A stretch of 64,000 nucleotides of DNA from Pseudoruegeria sp. SHC-113 (GCF_025376885.1 NZ_JAHUBR010000001.1:1984001-2048000), one strand, 5' to 3'; counted from the stretch's first letter, positions 27,850 through 37,086 are shown. Numbers and translations: made by a program. Notes: generated by a model from the sequence alone, not told the origin.

Positions 27850-28725
27850 TTAACGAGTTTCTTTGAGAATGTTCAGGTAATTCGCCCCGAAAATCAGGGC
27901 CGCCCCCGTAATTACCCACACGTCAACTTGTTCGCCGTAGAGCGCCATGCCGATCAGCGCGACGACGGGAAGGCGTGCGAAGTCCACCGGCATGACAACA
28001 GCCGCCGGGGCGAGACTCAGGGCTTTCGTCAGGCAGAAGTGCGCGCACAGGCCGGTGGCGCCCACCAGCATGACCCAGGGCAGCATGTCGCCGGTGAGGG
28101 GCGCGATGTCGCCGTCAAAGCCGGCGCAGAGCAGGCCGAAGATCGTCTGGGTCAGGGTGAGGTAGAACAGGATGCAGGTGATGCGTTCGGTGCGGGTCAG
28201 GATCTTGGTGAAGATCGCGGAGCCGGCAAAGCCGATGGCCGATCCGGCGGCGCAGATCACGCCGATGCTGACCTCGTTCACGCCGGGGCGCGCCACGAGC
28301 AGGATGCCCATGAAGCCCACGAGCGCCGCCGTCGCCCGGCTGCGGGTGAGGGCTTCGCCCAGCACCAGCGGGGCCAGCAGGATGACCCAGAGCGGCGTGG
28401 TGAACTCCAGTGCCACGACCTGCGCCAGCGGCGCGACGCCGATGGCGTAGAACCAGAGGTTCTGCCCGGTGAAATGGCTGATGTTACGCGCGATCTGCAG
28501 GTGCAGCTTGCGGGTGGTGATGTGATGCAGCGTTCCGGCGAAGAAGGCGATTGTCAGCACGGTGACCAGGCCGAAGATGCTGCGGTAGAGCATCAGCTCA
28601 AACGTATCGAGATGGCCAACCACTTCGCGCCCGCCGATGGCCATGGTCGAGAACGACAGGATCGCCCCCACCATCCAGAGCGCACCCTTGACGGGCTGGG
28701 CCTCTTGCATCACCGCGGTGCTCAT
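27850..28725 (-). CDS. EamA/DMT-superfamily transporter
   Basis: The 291-residue protein is hydrophobic throughout, with about ten membrane helices in two EamA repeats (for example KGALWMVGAILSFSTMAIGG at the start of the first). Members export or import small metabolites such as amino acids or nucleotides across the inner membrane. The substrate is not predictable. The start overlaps the stop of the secreted hypothetical protein by four bases, and guaA is just upstream, so the three may be one transcript. Confidence 0.82.
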   Translation of the reverse strand: MSTAVMQEAQPVKGALWMVGAILSFSTMAIGGREVVGHLDTFELMLYRSIFGLVTVLTIAFFAGTLHHITTRKLHLQIARNISHFTGQNLWFYAIGVAPLAQVVALEFTTPLWVILLAPLVLGEALTRSRATAALVGFMGILLVARPGVNEVSIGVICAAGSAIGFAGSAIFTKILTRTERITCILFYLTLTQTIFGLLCAGFDGDIAPLTGDMLPWVMLVGATGLCAHFCLTKALSLAPAAVVMPVDFARLPVVALIGMALYGEQVDVWVITGAALIFGANYLNILKETR

Positions 28726-29084
28726 TCCGCCACCGTACAGCAGCCTGTTGTCAGCGTTCCGGTGGTGGGGTCAAAAAGCTCCAGCCGCAGCGGGAAGCTG
28801 CCGCCGTTGGTCTCGCAGGCGGCTTCGTCCACGCGCGCCACGCGGGTCGCGGCTTCGGAGGCCAATGCCTGATAGGCAGGCCAGCCGTCGGGGCCGGTGG
28901 CCAGTTGGGATGTAACGAATTCCGTCAGTTCGGGGCTGCGCAGCTGCGCGACGGGTCCGTAAAGGCCCAGCATCCAACTGCCGTCCGAGGCCTCGCAGGC
29001 CAAGGGCGGCAGGGATTTGGCGGTGGCTGGAACGGTGGCCAGCCCGGCCAAGGCGCAAGCGGCGGAAAGCCAGAAGCGACGCAT
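28722..29084 (-). CDS. Secreted hypothetical protein with four cysteines
   Basis: The 120-residue protein begins with a signal peptide (MRRFWLSAACALAGLATVPA, likely cleaved after TAK or ATA). The mature part has four cysteines (30, 90, 115, 116), which could form disulfides in the periplasm. I do not recognise the family. It lies 28 bases after guaA and overlaps the EamA transporter start by four bases, so it is co-expressed with that transporter. Confidence 0.65.
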   Translation of the reverse strand: MRRFWLSAACALAGLATVPATAKSLPPLACEASDGSWMLGLYGPVAQLRSPELTEFVTSQLATGPDGWPAYQALASEAATRVARVDEAACETNGGSFPLRLELFDPTTGTLTTGCCTVAE

Positions 29085-29112
29085 GACGTGCCTTCTCCCT
29101 ACAGCGGCGGGC

Positions 29113-30675
29113 TTATTCCCACTCGATCGTGCCCGGAGGCTTGGAGGTGATGTCGTAGGTGCAGCGGTTGATGCCCTTCACCTCGTTGATGATCCGCGTG
29201 GCGGTCTCGCCGAGGAACTCATGGCTGAAGGGATAATAATCCGCCGTCATGCCGTCCACCGAGGTGACCGCGCGCAGGGCGCAGGCGTAGTCATAGGTGC
29301 GGCCATCGCCCATCACGCCCACGGTGCGCACCGGCAGGATCGCCACGAAGGCTTGCCAGATGTCATCGTAAAGCCCGTGGCGGCGGATCTGGTCGATGTA
29401 GATCGCATCGGCCTCGCGCAGGATCGCGAGCTTTTCGCGGGTGATCTCGCCGGGGCAGCGGATCGCAAGGCCGGGGCCGGGGAAGGGGTGGCGGCCGATG
29501 AAGCTTTGCGGCAGGCCCAGCTCGTGGCCCAGCGCGCGCACTTCGTCCTTGAACAGCTCGCGCAGCGGCTCAACGAGTTTCAACCCCATCTTCTCAGGCA
29601 GCCCGCCCACATTGTGGTGGCTCTTGATCGTCACCGAAGGCCCGCCGGAGAAGGACACGCTTTCGATCACGTCCGGGTAAAGCGTGCCCTGCGCAAGGAA
29701 TTCCGCACCCTCGATGGTGTCGGCGTGTTTCTGGAACACGTCGATGAAGAGCTTACCGATGATCTTGCGCTTGGTTTCCGGGTCCGACTGGCCTTCCAGC
29801 TCGCCAAGGAACAGCTCGCTCTCATCGGCGTGGATCAGGCGGATGTTGTAATTGTCGCGGAACATGGCGACGACTTCTTCCGCCTCATTCTTGCGCAACA
29901 GGCCGTGGTCCACGAAGACGCAGGTCAACTGATCGCCGATCGCCTCGTGGATCAGGATCGCGGCCACGGAGGAATCGACGCCGCCGGAGAGGCCGCAGAT
30001 CACCTGCTTGTCGCCCACCTGCGCGCGGATCGCTTCGATCATCTGCTCGCGATAAGCGCCCATCGTCCAGTCGCCGGAGAAGCCGGCAAGGCGGACGAAG
30101 TTCTCATAGAGCGTCTTGCCATTGGGCGTGTGGTGCACTTCGGGGTGGAACTGCACCGCGTAGAAGTTGCGCGAAAGATCCGCCGTGATCGCATAGGGCG
30201 CGTTGGGGGAGGTGCCATAGACCTCGAACCCCGGCGCAAGCTGGCTCACGTGATCGCCGTGGCTCATCCAGACCTGCTCCTTGCCTTCAAGGAACCAGCC
30301 GTTGAGCAGCGGAATGCGGGCCTCGGACGGCGTGACATAGGCGCGGCCGAACTCGGCGGTGCCATGGCCGCTTTCCACCTTGCCGCCCAGCTGGTGCATC
30401 ATCACCTGCTGGCCGTAGCAAATGCCGAGGATCGGCACGCCCAGCTCGAAAATCCCTTCCGGCGCGCGGGGGCTTCCCTCGCGGGTGACGCTGTCGGGGC
30501 CACCGGAAAAGATCACCGCCTTGGGCGCCAGCGCGCGGACCATCTCCATGGTCACACTCTGGTAGGGGTGGATTTCGCAATAGACATTCAGCTCCCGCAG
30601 ACGGCGCGCGATCAGCTGCGTCACCTGGGAGCCGAAATCGATGATCAGGAGGGTCTCGTGGGATGTGCTCGTCAT
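29113..30675 (-). CDS. guaA: GMP synthase (glutamine-hydrolysing)
   Basis: The 520-residue enzyme converts XMP to GMP. The glutamine amidotransferase domain has ILGICYGQQ (Cys86) with His177 and Glu179 in FHPEV. The ATP-pyrophosphatase domain has the PP-loop LSGGVDSS (229-236) and ends in the dimerisation domain with KPPGTIEWE. The frame opens upstream, but ATG 30675 gives the normal length (E. coli 525). It leads a possible operon with the secreted hypothetical protein and the EamA transporter. Confidence 0.97.
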   Translation of the reverse strand: MTSTSHETLLIIDFGSQVTQLIARRLRELNVYCEIHPYQSVTMEMVRALAPKAVIFSGGPDSVTREGSPRAPEGIFELGVPILGICYGQQVMMHQLGGKVESGHGTAEFGRAYVTPSEARIPLLNGWFLEGKEQVWMSHGDHVSQLAPGFEVYGTSPNAPYAITADLSRNFYAVQFHPEVHHTPNGKTLYENFVRLAGFSGDWTMGAYREQMIEAIRAQVGDKQVICGLSGGVDSSVAAILIHEAIGDQLTCVFVDHGLLRKNEAEEVVAMFRDNYNIRLIHADESELFLGELEGQSDPETKRKIIGKLFIDVFQKHADTIEGAEFLAQGTLYPDVIESVSFSGGPSVTIKSHHNVGGLPEKMGLKLVEPLRELFKDEVRALGHELGLPQSFIGRHPFPGPGLAIRCPGEITREKLAILREADAIYIDQIRRHGLYDDIWQAFVAILPVRTVGVMGDGRTYDYACALRAVTSVDGMTADYYPFSHEFLGETATRIINEVKGINRCTYDITSKPPGTIEWE

Positions 30676-30858
30676 GCCTGTGGCAATAGGCTTGGGGGGC
30701 GTTTCTTGCAAGCCCGTTTCGCTGCGGCAAGCGGCCTAAAGCGATGGGGCGATGTCGTTTCTTTTTCCCAGAGGACGCAAAACCGAGGGGCAGGGGGCGC
30801 GGCAGGCAGTAGATAGGCTGGGAATAGTCCCAAGACAGATGCCCAAGGAGGTATGGAG

Positions 30859-32394
30859 ATGGCCGAAGCAGCAACCCGTCGGCGTGGTGGTGGCGGAGCC
30901 GCCCGACGTGCCGAGCGCACGGCGGTGCGGATCGAAACCGCGCGCTTCATCGAGCGCAACATCCCCAACCTTGAGCTGCTGAACGAAGAGGCGCTGCAGA
31001 TCATCGAGGCCAATGCCGAGACGGTGCTGGAGGAGATCGGCGTCAACTTCCCGGAAAACCCGGAGGCGCTGGAGCTATGGCGCAACGCTGGGGCCATTGT
31101 CGAGGGCGAGCGCGTGCGCCTGCCCAAGGGGCTGGCTCGCAAGCTCTGCGCCACCGCGCCCGCGCGTTTCACCCAGCACGCCCGCAACCCGGAGCGCAAC
31201 GTGGAGATCGGCGGCAAGAGCCTTGTGCTCGCGCCCGTCTACGGCCCGCCCTTCGTGCGCGATGAAGGTGGCCGCCGCTACGCCACGATGGAAGATTTCC
31301 GCAAGTTCGTGAAGCTGGGCTACATGTCCAAATGGCTGCATCACTCCGGCGGCACGGTCTGTGAGCCCACCGATGTGCCGGTCAACAAGCGCCACCTTGA
31401 TATGCTCCACGCCCATATGACTCTCTCGGACAAACCCTTCATGGGTTCCGTCACCGAGCCGAGCCGGGCGCAGGACAGCGTTGAGATGTGCGAGATCCTC
31501 TTTGGCAAGGAGTTCGTCGCCGAGAACACGGTGATGACCTCGTTGATCAACATCAACTCGCCGCTCACCTTTGACGACGTGATGATGGGCGCGCTGGAAG
31601 TTTACGCCCGCGCCAATCAGGCCTGCATCATCTCCCCCTTCATCGTGGGCGGCGCGATGGCCCCGGTCTCGGTGGCCGGCACGCTCACGCAGGTGCTGGC
31701 CGAGGTGCTTGCGGGTGTGGCCTACAGCCAGCTCGTGCGCCCCGGCGCGCCAGTGATCTTCGGCGCCTTTGTGACCTCGATCGACATGAACTCCGGCGCG
31801 CCCACCTTCGGCACGCCCGAAGCGAGCCAGATCCTTTACGGCGCGGGCCAGCTGGCCCGGCGGCTTGGCCTGCCGTTCCGTTCCGGCGGCGGGCTTTGTG
31901 GCTCCAAACTGCCGGACGCGCAGGCGGCCTATGAAAGTGCCAATACGCTGAACGCGGCGCTGCTGGGCGGGGTGAATTTCATGCTTCACGCCTGCGGCTG
32001 GCTGGAAGGCGGGCTCGTGGCCTCGTTTGAGAAATTCGTGCTCGACGCCGACCAGCTCGGCGCGCTGCACAAGATGGCCGCCGGCGTGGCCATCGATGAG
32101 AACGGGCAGGCGATGGACGCCCTGCGCGAGGTCGGCCCCGGCGGGCATTTCCTGGGCTGCGCGCACACGCAGGCCAATTTCAAGGATGCCTTCTGGCGCA
32201 CCGAGGTGCTCGATTACAAACCGTTCGAGACCTGGGACGAAGAAGGCGCGCGCGACAGCCGCACGCTGGCCAGCCTGCGGGTGCAGAAGATGCTCGACAC
32301 CTACCAGCAGCCCGCGCTGGATCCGGCCATCGCAGAGGCACTCGCGGCTTATATCCGCCAGAAGAAGGAAAGCATGGCCGACGCCTTCATGTAG
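30859..32394 (+). CDS. MttB-family trimethylamine/betaine methyltransferase, non-pyrrolysine type
   Basis: The 511-residue TIM-barrel protein belongs to the MttB superfamily (FIERNIPNLELLNEEALQII near the N-terminus, ILFGKEFVAENTVMTSLIN, VFGTPEA-like blocks and GPGGHFLG near the C-terminus). There is no in-frame UAG, so it lacks the pyrrolysine of true trimethylamine methyltransferases and resembles the glycine-betaine (MtgB-like) branch. ATG 30859 has AAGGAGG seven bases upstream. No corrinoid protein or corrinoid reductase gene is near, so its methyl acceptor is unclear. Rhodobacterales carry many such paralogues. Confidence 0.85.
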   Translation: MAEAATRRRGGGGAARRAERTAVRIETARFIERNIPNLELLNEEALQIIEANAETVLEEIGVNFPENPEALELWRNAGAIVEGERVRLPKGLARKLCATAPARFTQHARNPERNVEIGGKSLVLAPVYGPPFVRDEGGRRYATMEDFRKFVKLGYMSKWLHHSGGTVCEPTDVPVNKRHLDMLHAHMTLSDKPFMGSVTEPSRAQDSVEMCEILFGKEFVAENTVMTSLININSPLTFDDVMMGALEVYARANQACIISPFIVGGAMAPVSVAGTLTQVLAEVLAGVAYSQLVRPGAPVIFGAFVTSIDMNSGAPTFGTPEASQILYGAGQLARRLGLPFRSGGGLCGSKLPDAQAAYESANTLNAALLGGVNFMLHACGWLEGGLVASFEKFVLDADQLGALHKMAAGVAIDENGQAMDALREVGPGGHFLGCAHTQANFKDAFWRTEVLDYKPFETWDEEGARDSRTLASLRVQKMLDTYQQPALDPAIAEALAAYIRQKKESMADAFM

Positions 32395-32406
32395 GCCATC
32401 GCGGGC

Positions 32407-32697
32407 TCAACTGCCCTGCGCTGCATTGGTGAGGCGGACCTCGCTGATCAGCGCCGCCAGAAGCTGGATATGACGGGTGATGCTATAGGTGGCATCGCCC
32501 GTTTTTCGTTTGTCTTCCATGGTTTGCTCCGCGCCGATCAACAGCTCCAGCCCCTCGGCCATGGCCAGCGGGGCCAGAAGGCCCAGAAGGCGCGGCAGAT
32601 CGCGGGTGCGGTTGTAGCTGAGGCATCCGTGCTGCGCGGCCGAGAGCAGCAGGCGCGGGCGGCGGATGGCGGCGGTGAGGGATACAGGCTTGTCCAT
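32407..32697 (-). CDS. Small Rhodobacterales-specific protein (probably DUF6477)
   Basis: The 96-residue protein has a basic first half with AIRRPRLLLSAAQHG and YNRTRDLPRLLG and a helical second half ending ITRHIQLLAALISE. It resembles a short family found in Rhodobacterales, which I recall as DUF6477. It has no signal peptide or membrane segment. It is divergent from the DUF6456 gene across an AT-rich gap and converges with the MttB-type gene (12 bases). The function is unknown. Confidence 0.65.
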   Translation of the reverse strand: MDKPVSLTAAIRRPRLLLSAAQHGCLSYNRTRDLPRLLGLLAPLAMAEGLELLIGAEQTMEDKRKTGDATYSITRHIQLLAALISEVRLTNAAQGS

Positions 32698-32843
32698 GGG
32701 GAACTCCTTTCACGGCAGAACACACAGTCACGAAAGGAGTGAAGCACAACTGTAGCGGGTGTTGCGTGCCAAGGGCTCGCTGCGACCGCTGCCCTTCGGC
32801 CTTGTTCATGTTTTCGCAACAAAACTGTCAAAAGAGGCAGTTT

Positions 32844-32859
32844 TTAATAAAAGAGTAAC
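32844..32859 (+). promoter_or_regulatory. CtrA-like binding box
   Basis: TTAA, seven bases, then GTAAC differs at one position from the alphaproteobacterial CtrA consensus TTAA-N7-TTAAC. It lies in the AT-rich divergent gap, and a 7-bp inverted repeat (32821-32827 with 32838-32844) overlaps its left half. Binding is inferred from the sequence only. Confidence 0.35.
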
Positions 32860-32891
32860 CAATCGGAAAAAACACTTAGCGCCGAAAGTCG

Positions 32892-32904
32892 CGTTAAATT
32901 AACG
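32892..32904. promoter_or_regulatory. 13-bp palindrome ahead of the DUF6456 gene
   Basis: CGTTAA and TTAACG flank a single A, 30 bases before the start of the DUF6456 gene. It is a candidate operator, possibly for autoregulation by the HTH protein. Confidence 0.4.
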
Positions 32905-32933
32905 ACTTATGAAGCGAAGGGAATGTGGATAAC

Positions 32934-34001
32934 ATGAGGACGGGTGATATTAGCCCCCCAAGCCGCGGTCTGCCCGACTGGGTGCCGCTCGATGCCCAGC
33001 ATTACCTGGCCCACACTGAGGACGGATGCTCCATCCGGTCTCTGGCACGGGATGCGGGCTGCCATGCCTCCACCGTCCTGCGCCAGATCCGCAAGTACGA
33101 AGCCCGGCGCGAAGATCCTCTCGTCGACCGCGCGCTTCACCGATTGAGCCACAGGCACCTGACATCGAGACAGTCTCAACCCCCACAGGAGACGATCAAG
33201 ATGACCCACGCCAATGAAACCCCCGCCGCCCCCTTCCGCTCCGAAGCCCAGCGTGTTCTGTCGCGGCTCACCCAGCCGGGCAGCTTCCTTGCGGTGGCCC
33301 CGCAGATGGAAAACGCACTGGTGATGCGGGCCGACGAGGCCGGCGAGCCGCAGCGCATTGCCGTCGTGGGCCGCGACGTGGCCGAAGGGCTGGCACTGAA
33401 GGAATGGATCAACGCGGAAGGAGAAGGGCGCGTGCGCCGCTACCGGATCACCCCTGCAGGGCGCAGCTGGCTCAAGGCCCAGCGCAGCCCGGCGCGCGGC
33501 GGCGGCATGGAAGAGGCGGCCATGGGCTTTGATTACGAAAGCCCCGTCGGGCCGGGCCGCCCGGTGGTGGCGGAATCGCCGCTGGCCATCCTTGCGCGCC
33601 GGAAGGACCGCAACGGAAAGCCCTTCCTCGCCCCCGAGTTGGTGGCCGCGGGCGAGCAACTGCGGGAGGATTTCGAACTGGCCCAAGCCGGGGAGCGCAC
33701 CTGCCAGAACTGGGATCACTTCCTGACGGGCCGCGCCAGCTTCGGCCCGCAGGTGGGCGATCTGGCGGCGGCAGGCCCGGCAGCGGCGCGGGCGCGCGTC
33801 ACCTCGGCCCTGCGCGATCTTGGCCCCGGCCTTGGCGATGTGGTGCTGCGCTGCTGTTGTTACCTGGAAGGGATGGAACGGGCGGAGCGGCGCATGGGCT
33901 GGTCGGCGCGCTCCGGCAAGATCGTGCTGCGCATCGCCCTGCAACGCCTGCGCCGCCACTATGACGAGATGGTCGGCCCCCACGGCCCGCTGATCGGATA
34001 G
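32934..34001 (+). CDS. DUF6456 protein with N-terminal helix-turn-helix
   Basis: The 355-residue protein has a HTH-like start (GCSIRSLARDAGCHASTVLR, near residues 31-50), a Pro/Gln-rich linker, a middle winged-helix-like region (RRYRITPAGRSWL) and a C-terminal DUF6456 domain (LARRKDRNGKPFLAPELVAA, EQLREDFELAQ, ending LQRLRRHYDEM). It is likely a DNA-binding regulator confined to alphaproteobacteria. Starts at GTG 32925 or ATG 32934 are possible. An internal ATG 33201, behind AGGAG at nine bases, could yield a shorter form without the HTH. Targets are unknown. Confidence 0.75.
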   Translation: MRTGDISPPSRGLPDWVPLDAQHYLAHTEDGCSIRSLARDAGCHASTVLRQIRKYEARREDPLVDRALHRLSHRHLTSRQSQPPQETIKMTHANETPAAPFRSEAQRVLSRLTQPGSFLAVAPQMENALVMRADEAGEPQRIAVVGRDVAEGLALKEWINAEGEGRVRRYRITPAGRSWLKAQRSPARGGGMEEAAMGFDYESPVGPGRPVVAESPLAILARRKDRNGKPFLAPELVAAGEQLREDFELAQAGERTCQNWDHFLTGRASFGPQVGDLAAAGPAAARARVTSALRDLGPGLGDVVLRCCCYLEGMERAERRMGWSARSGKIVLRIALQRLRRHYDEMVGPHGPLIG

Positions 34002-34017
34002 GGCAGCGCAGCCCGCC

Positions 34018-34374
34018 TCACAGCGCCACCACAGCCAGCGCAATAGCCAACATCACGCTCGTGATGGGCCCCCAGAGCCTGCGTTCGGGGGCCGATGGTG
34101 TGATCCAGTTCAGAAGAGCAACCAGCGCGGCCATGGCAACGGCCACCCAACCCGTCCATACCGGCCAGTGTGGCCAGCGACCGTCAGCGGAGAGGATCGC
34201 CAGCGCCATCGCCGCAAGGATCAGGGTTGAAACAGCCGCCGCAATGCGCCCTCGCAGGGGCAGCGGACCCTCAACCTGCCCGCCTTGGGTGATCCTGCCC
34301 CACGGCGCGCCGAAGATCAGGGCGATCTGAAACCCGATGACCCCAAGGATCATTCCGCAGTATAGAATGGACAT
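34018..34374 (-). CDS. Small four-helix membrane protein, hypothetical
   Basis: The 118-residue protein has about four hydrophobic segments (MILGVIGFQIALIFG, the AAVSTLILAAMALAIL region, WVAVAMAALVALLNW and SVMLAIALAVVAL). It has no recognisable motif, cysteine pair or signal peptide. It converges with the DUF6456 gene, with 16 bases between the stops. The function is unknown. Confidence 0.6.
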   Translation of the reverse strand: MSILYCGMILGVIGFQIALIFGAPWGRITQGGQVEGPLPLRGRIAAAVSTLILAAMALAILSADGRWPHWPVWTGWVAVAMAALVALLNWITPSAPERRLWGPITSVMLAIALAVVAL

Positions 34375-34477
34375 GCAAAAACCCGGTCTGAAAACAGCGC
34401 TAGTCTAGAGCGGCAGGCAAGGCGGTAAAGTGCGATATTTGCCTCTGTCCGGGCTGGCACGGCAAAGCAGCAAAGCA

Positions 34478-34506
34478 AAAGAGCGCCGTGGGGCGCGGCG
34501 CTCTTT
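34478..34506. terminator. Terminator hairpin after the peroxiredoxin gene
   Basis: An 11-bp stem, AAAGAGCGCCG (34478-34488) with its complement (34496-34506), closes a 7-base loop. It ends in TTT in both directions and lies 24 bases past the peroxiredoxin stop on the minus strand. Confidence 0.7.
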
Positions 34507-34530
34507 CATTGGTTCTGATAGGGCGAGGGC

Positions 34531-35076
34531 TCAGGCGGCCTTGGAGGCGGCTTCTTTCAGCCAGGCGAGAACCGTCTCCGGCGAGGATTCGCCGTAGGGG
34601 TCTTCGCCGTGGTTGTCAGCAAGGCCCGGCTCTTCGAACCAGCCTTCGATCACGCCGTCATTCACCACGGCGGCGTAGCGCCAGGAGCGCGCGCCGAAGC
34701 CGAGGTTGTCTTTCGCCACGAGCATGCCCATGCGGCGGGAGAACTCGCCGGAGCCATCGGGGATCACGCCGACGTTCTTCAGGCCCTGTGCCTCGGCCCA
34801 TTTGTTCATCACGAAGCTGTCGTTCACCGAGAGGCAGTAGATCGCGTCGATGCCTTCGGCGGCGAAATCGGCGAAACCGTTTTCAAAGCCGGGCAGCTGG
34901 TAGGTGGAGCAGGTGGGCGTGAAAGCGCCGGGCAGGGCGAAGAGCACCACGCGCTTTCCGGCGAAGTAGTCGGCAGTGGTTTTGTCTTCCCATTTGAACG
35001 GGTTGGGGCCTTCGATCGAGTCATCACGCACGCGGGTGTGGAAGGTGACATCGGGAAGGCGCAGGCCGGTTTTCAT
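34531..35076 (-). CDS. Peroxiredoxin, Prx5/AHP1 type
   Basis: The 181-residue protein has the peroxidatic motif PGAFTPTC (49-56, Cys56) and the usual Prx5 blocks RVVLFALPG, AIYCLSVNDSFVMNKWAEAQ and LGFGARSWRYAAVV. It reduces hydroperoxides in the cytoplasm with a thiol donor. The frame extends upstream, but ATG 35076 gives the normal N-terminus. There is no fused glutaredoxin domain, so an external reductant is needed. Confidence 0.93.
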   Translation of the reverse strand: MKTGLRLPDVTFHTRVRDDSIEGPNPFKWEDKTTADYFAGKRVVLFALPGAFTPTCSTYQLPGFENGFADFAAEGIDAIYCLSVNDSFVMNKWAEAQGLKNVGVIPDGSGEFSRRMGMLVAKDNLGFGARSWRYAAVVNDGVIEGWFEEPGLADNHGEDPYGESSPETVLAWLKEAASKAA

Positions 35077-35262
35077 CGCTCGGATCCTCTTCGGTTGAGA
35101 CAGGTGTCGCGCGGGGGCTAACGCGAATCCGGGGCGGGGGCAAACCGGTTTTTCTGCATGTGCAGCGTGGTTTGCTGCGGCTGCAAGGCAGGGCTGCATG
35201 TTCCGAAAGAAGAAGCGCCGGGGCAGGCCCGGCGCTTGAGTTTTTGGCTGGAACTGGTGGGG

Positions 35263-35952
35263 TCAGGCGTCGTCATCCGCGGCAGTGAGGCCCGAGGCAA
35301 AGACGATCCCCGCCAGAGCGCCGCCTGCGAGCGGGGCCACGATGAAGACCCAGAGCTGGCTCAGCGCCGCGCCGCCTGCGAAAAGCGCCGGCCCAATGGA
35401 GCGCGCCGGGTTCACCGAAACGCCGGTGACGTTGATCCCGACAAGGTGGATGCCGGTGAGCGTCAGGCCGATGGCCAGCCCCGCCATCGCCGCCGGGGCG
35501 GCGGCCTGGGTTGCGCCAAGGATCACCGTGACGAAGAGGAAGGTCGCAATGAACTCGAACAGAAGCGCGGCCATCAGGCTGTATTCGCCGTTGTTGCCCG
35601 GCCCGAAGCCGTTCTGGCCAAGGCCGTTGGTCGCGATGCTGTAATCGGCCTTGCCCGACGCGATCACATAGATTGCCAGCGCGCCCAGCGTGGCACCGAT
35701 CACCTGGCTGACGGCATAGGCGATGAACTCACCCGCGCTCATCTTGCCCGCCATCATCACACCAAGTGAAACAGCCGGGTTCAGATGCGCGCCGGAGATC
35801 GCCCCGATCGAATAGGCCGCCGCCACGATCGACAGGCCGAAGGCCACCGCGATGCCGTGAAAGCCGATGAAATCGCCCATCAAAACGGCCGAGCCGCAGC
35901 CAAAGAAAACGAGGATGAAGGTGCCCAGCACCTCTGCGATGTTCTTTTTCAC
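35263..35952 (-). CDS. aqpZ: Aquaporin Z
   Basis: The 229-residue protein has six membrane helices and the two pore NPA motifs, SGAHLNPAVSLG (NPA 58-60) and SVNPARSIGPAL (NPA 181-183). The second-loop arginine in NPARS marks the water-selective AqpZ type rather than glycerol channels. The start is GTG 35952, eight bases or so after a strong GGGAGGGA. It transports water across the inner membrane in response to osmotic change. It is divergent from lipA, with about 160 bases between the starts. Confidence 0.92.
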   Translation of the reverse strand: MKKNIAEVLGTFILVFFGCGSAVLMGDFIGFHGIAVAFGLSIVAAAYSIGAISGAHLNPAVSLGVMMAGKMSAGEFIAYAVSQVIGATLGALAIYVIASGKADYSIATNGLGQNGFGPGNNGEYSLMAALLFEFIATFLFVTVILGATQAAAPAAMAGLAIGLTLTGIHLVGINVTGVSVNPARSIGPALFAGGAALSQLWVFIVAPLAGGALAGIVFASGLTAADDDA

Positions 35953-36115
35953 AAGTCCCTCCCTGATTGTGCGCCCCTGTAGGGGTCGCAACTCCAAGAT
36001 ACACAATATCTGGTGGTGCGGGGAGAAAAATGCATAGCTGCTATGCGTCGGCATGCCGTATCTGGTTTCCGTTGCGAAACCGCTTATGATGCGCCGCCAA
36101 GGAGAGGATGTTTCC

Positions 36116-37066
36116 ATGCGTGATCTCAAGATCCCCGATCAGCGCCACCCCGAGAAGGCGCACCGCCCCGACAACGCCCAGCCGCGCAAGCCGGACTGGA
36201 TTCGCGTCAAGGCGCCCACCTCCTCGGGCTACAAGGAAACGCGCAACATCATGCGCGAGCACAAGCTCGTGACGGTCTGCGAAGAGGCCGGCTGCCCCAA
36301 CGTGGGCGAATGCTGGAGCCAGGGCCACGCCACCATGATGATCATGGGCGAGATCTGCACGCGCGGCTGCACCTTCTGCAACGTCGCCACGGGGCGCCCC
36401 GATGCGCTGGACGTGTTCGAGCCGGGCCGGGTGGCCGATGCGGTGAAGAAGCTGGGGCTGAACCACGTGGTGATCACCTCGGTGGACCGCGACGACGTGG
36501 AAGACGGCGGGGCGGAGCATTTCGCCCAGACGATCCGCGCCGTGCGCCGCCAGTCGCCCACCACCACCATCGAGATTCTCACGCCGGATTTCCTGAAGTG
36601 TAAGCCCGAGGTGCTAGAGGTCGTCGTGGCCGCCAAGCCCGATGTGTTCAACCACAACCTCGAAACGGTGCCGGGGCTCTACCCGGAAGTGCGCCCCGGC
36701 GCGCGCTACTTCCATTCGCTGCGGCTGTTGCAGCGGGTGAAGGAGCTGGATCCGTCGATGTTCACCAAATCCGGCATCATGGTCGGCCTTGGCGAGGATC
36801 GTCAGGCCGTGCTGCAGGTGATGGACGACATGCGCGCGGCGGACATCGATTTCCTGACCATCGGCCAGTATCTGCAGCCCACGCCCAAGCACCACCGCGT
36901 GGATCGCTTCGTGACACCGGAGGAGTTTGCCTCCTACGAAAAAGCCGCCTACGGCAAGGGCTTCCTCATGGTCTCGGCCACGCCGCTGACGCGGTCGAGC
37001 TACCACGCGGGCGACGATTTCGCGCGTCTGCGGGAAGCACGGCTGAAGAAGCTGGGGCAGGCGTAA
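36116..37066 (+). CDS. lipA: Lipoyl synthase
   Basis: The 316-residue radical-SAM enzyme inserts sulfur into octanoyl groups on lipoyl domains. It has the auxiliary cluster ligands [12 protein letters not shown] (Cys55, 60, 66) and the radical-SAM CTRGCTFC motif (Cys81, 85, 88). The C-terminal TRSSYHAG holds the serine ligand of the auxiliary cluster. ATG 36116 is the normal start. It is monocistronic, followed by a hairpin-rich convergent region. Confidence 0.97.
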   Translation: MRDLKIPDQRHPEKAHRPDNAQPRKPDWIRVKAPTSSGYKETRNIMREHKLVTVCEEAGCPNVGECWSQGHATMMIMGEICTRGCTFCNVATGRPDALDVFEPGRVADAVKKLGLNHVVITSVDRDDVEDGGAEHFAQTIRAVRRQSPTTTIEILTPDFLKCKPEVLEVVVAAKPDVFNHNLETVPGLYPEVRPGARYFHSLRLLQRVKELDPSMFTKSGIMVGLGEDRQAVLQVMDDMRAADIDFLTIGQYLQPTPKHHRVDRFVTPEEFASYEKAAYGKGFLMVSATPLTRSSYHAGDDFARLREARLKKLGQA

Positions 37067-37086
37067 AAAGAATATTTCTTCTATCG

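Noticed and set aside
29017-30816. A 599-codon open frame antisense to guaA
   Set aside because: It mirrors a clear GMP synthase. The translated sequence has no domain and reads as composition bias.
30859-32394. Pyrrolysine-containing trimethylamine methyltransferase
   Set aside because: The frame runs to a normal stop without an internal UAG, and no pyl genes are in the window.
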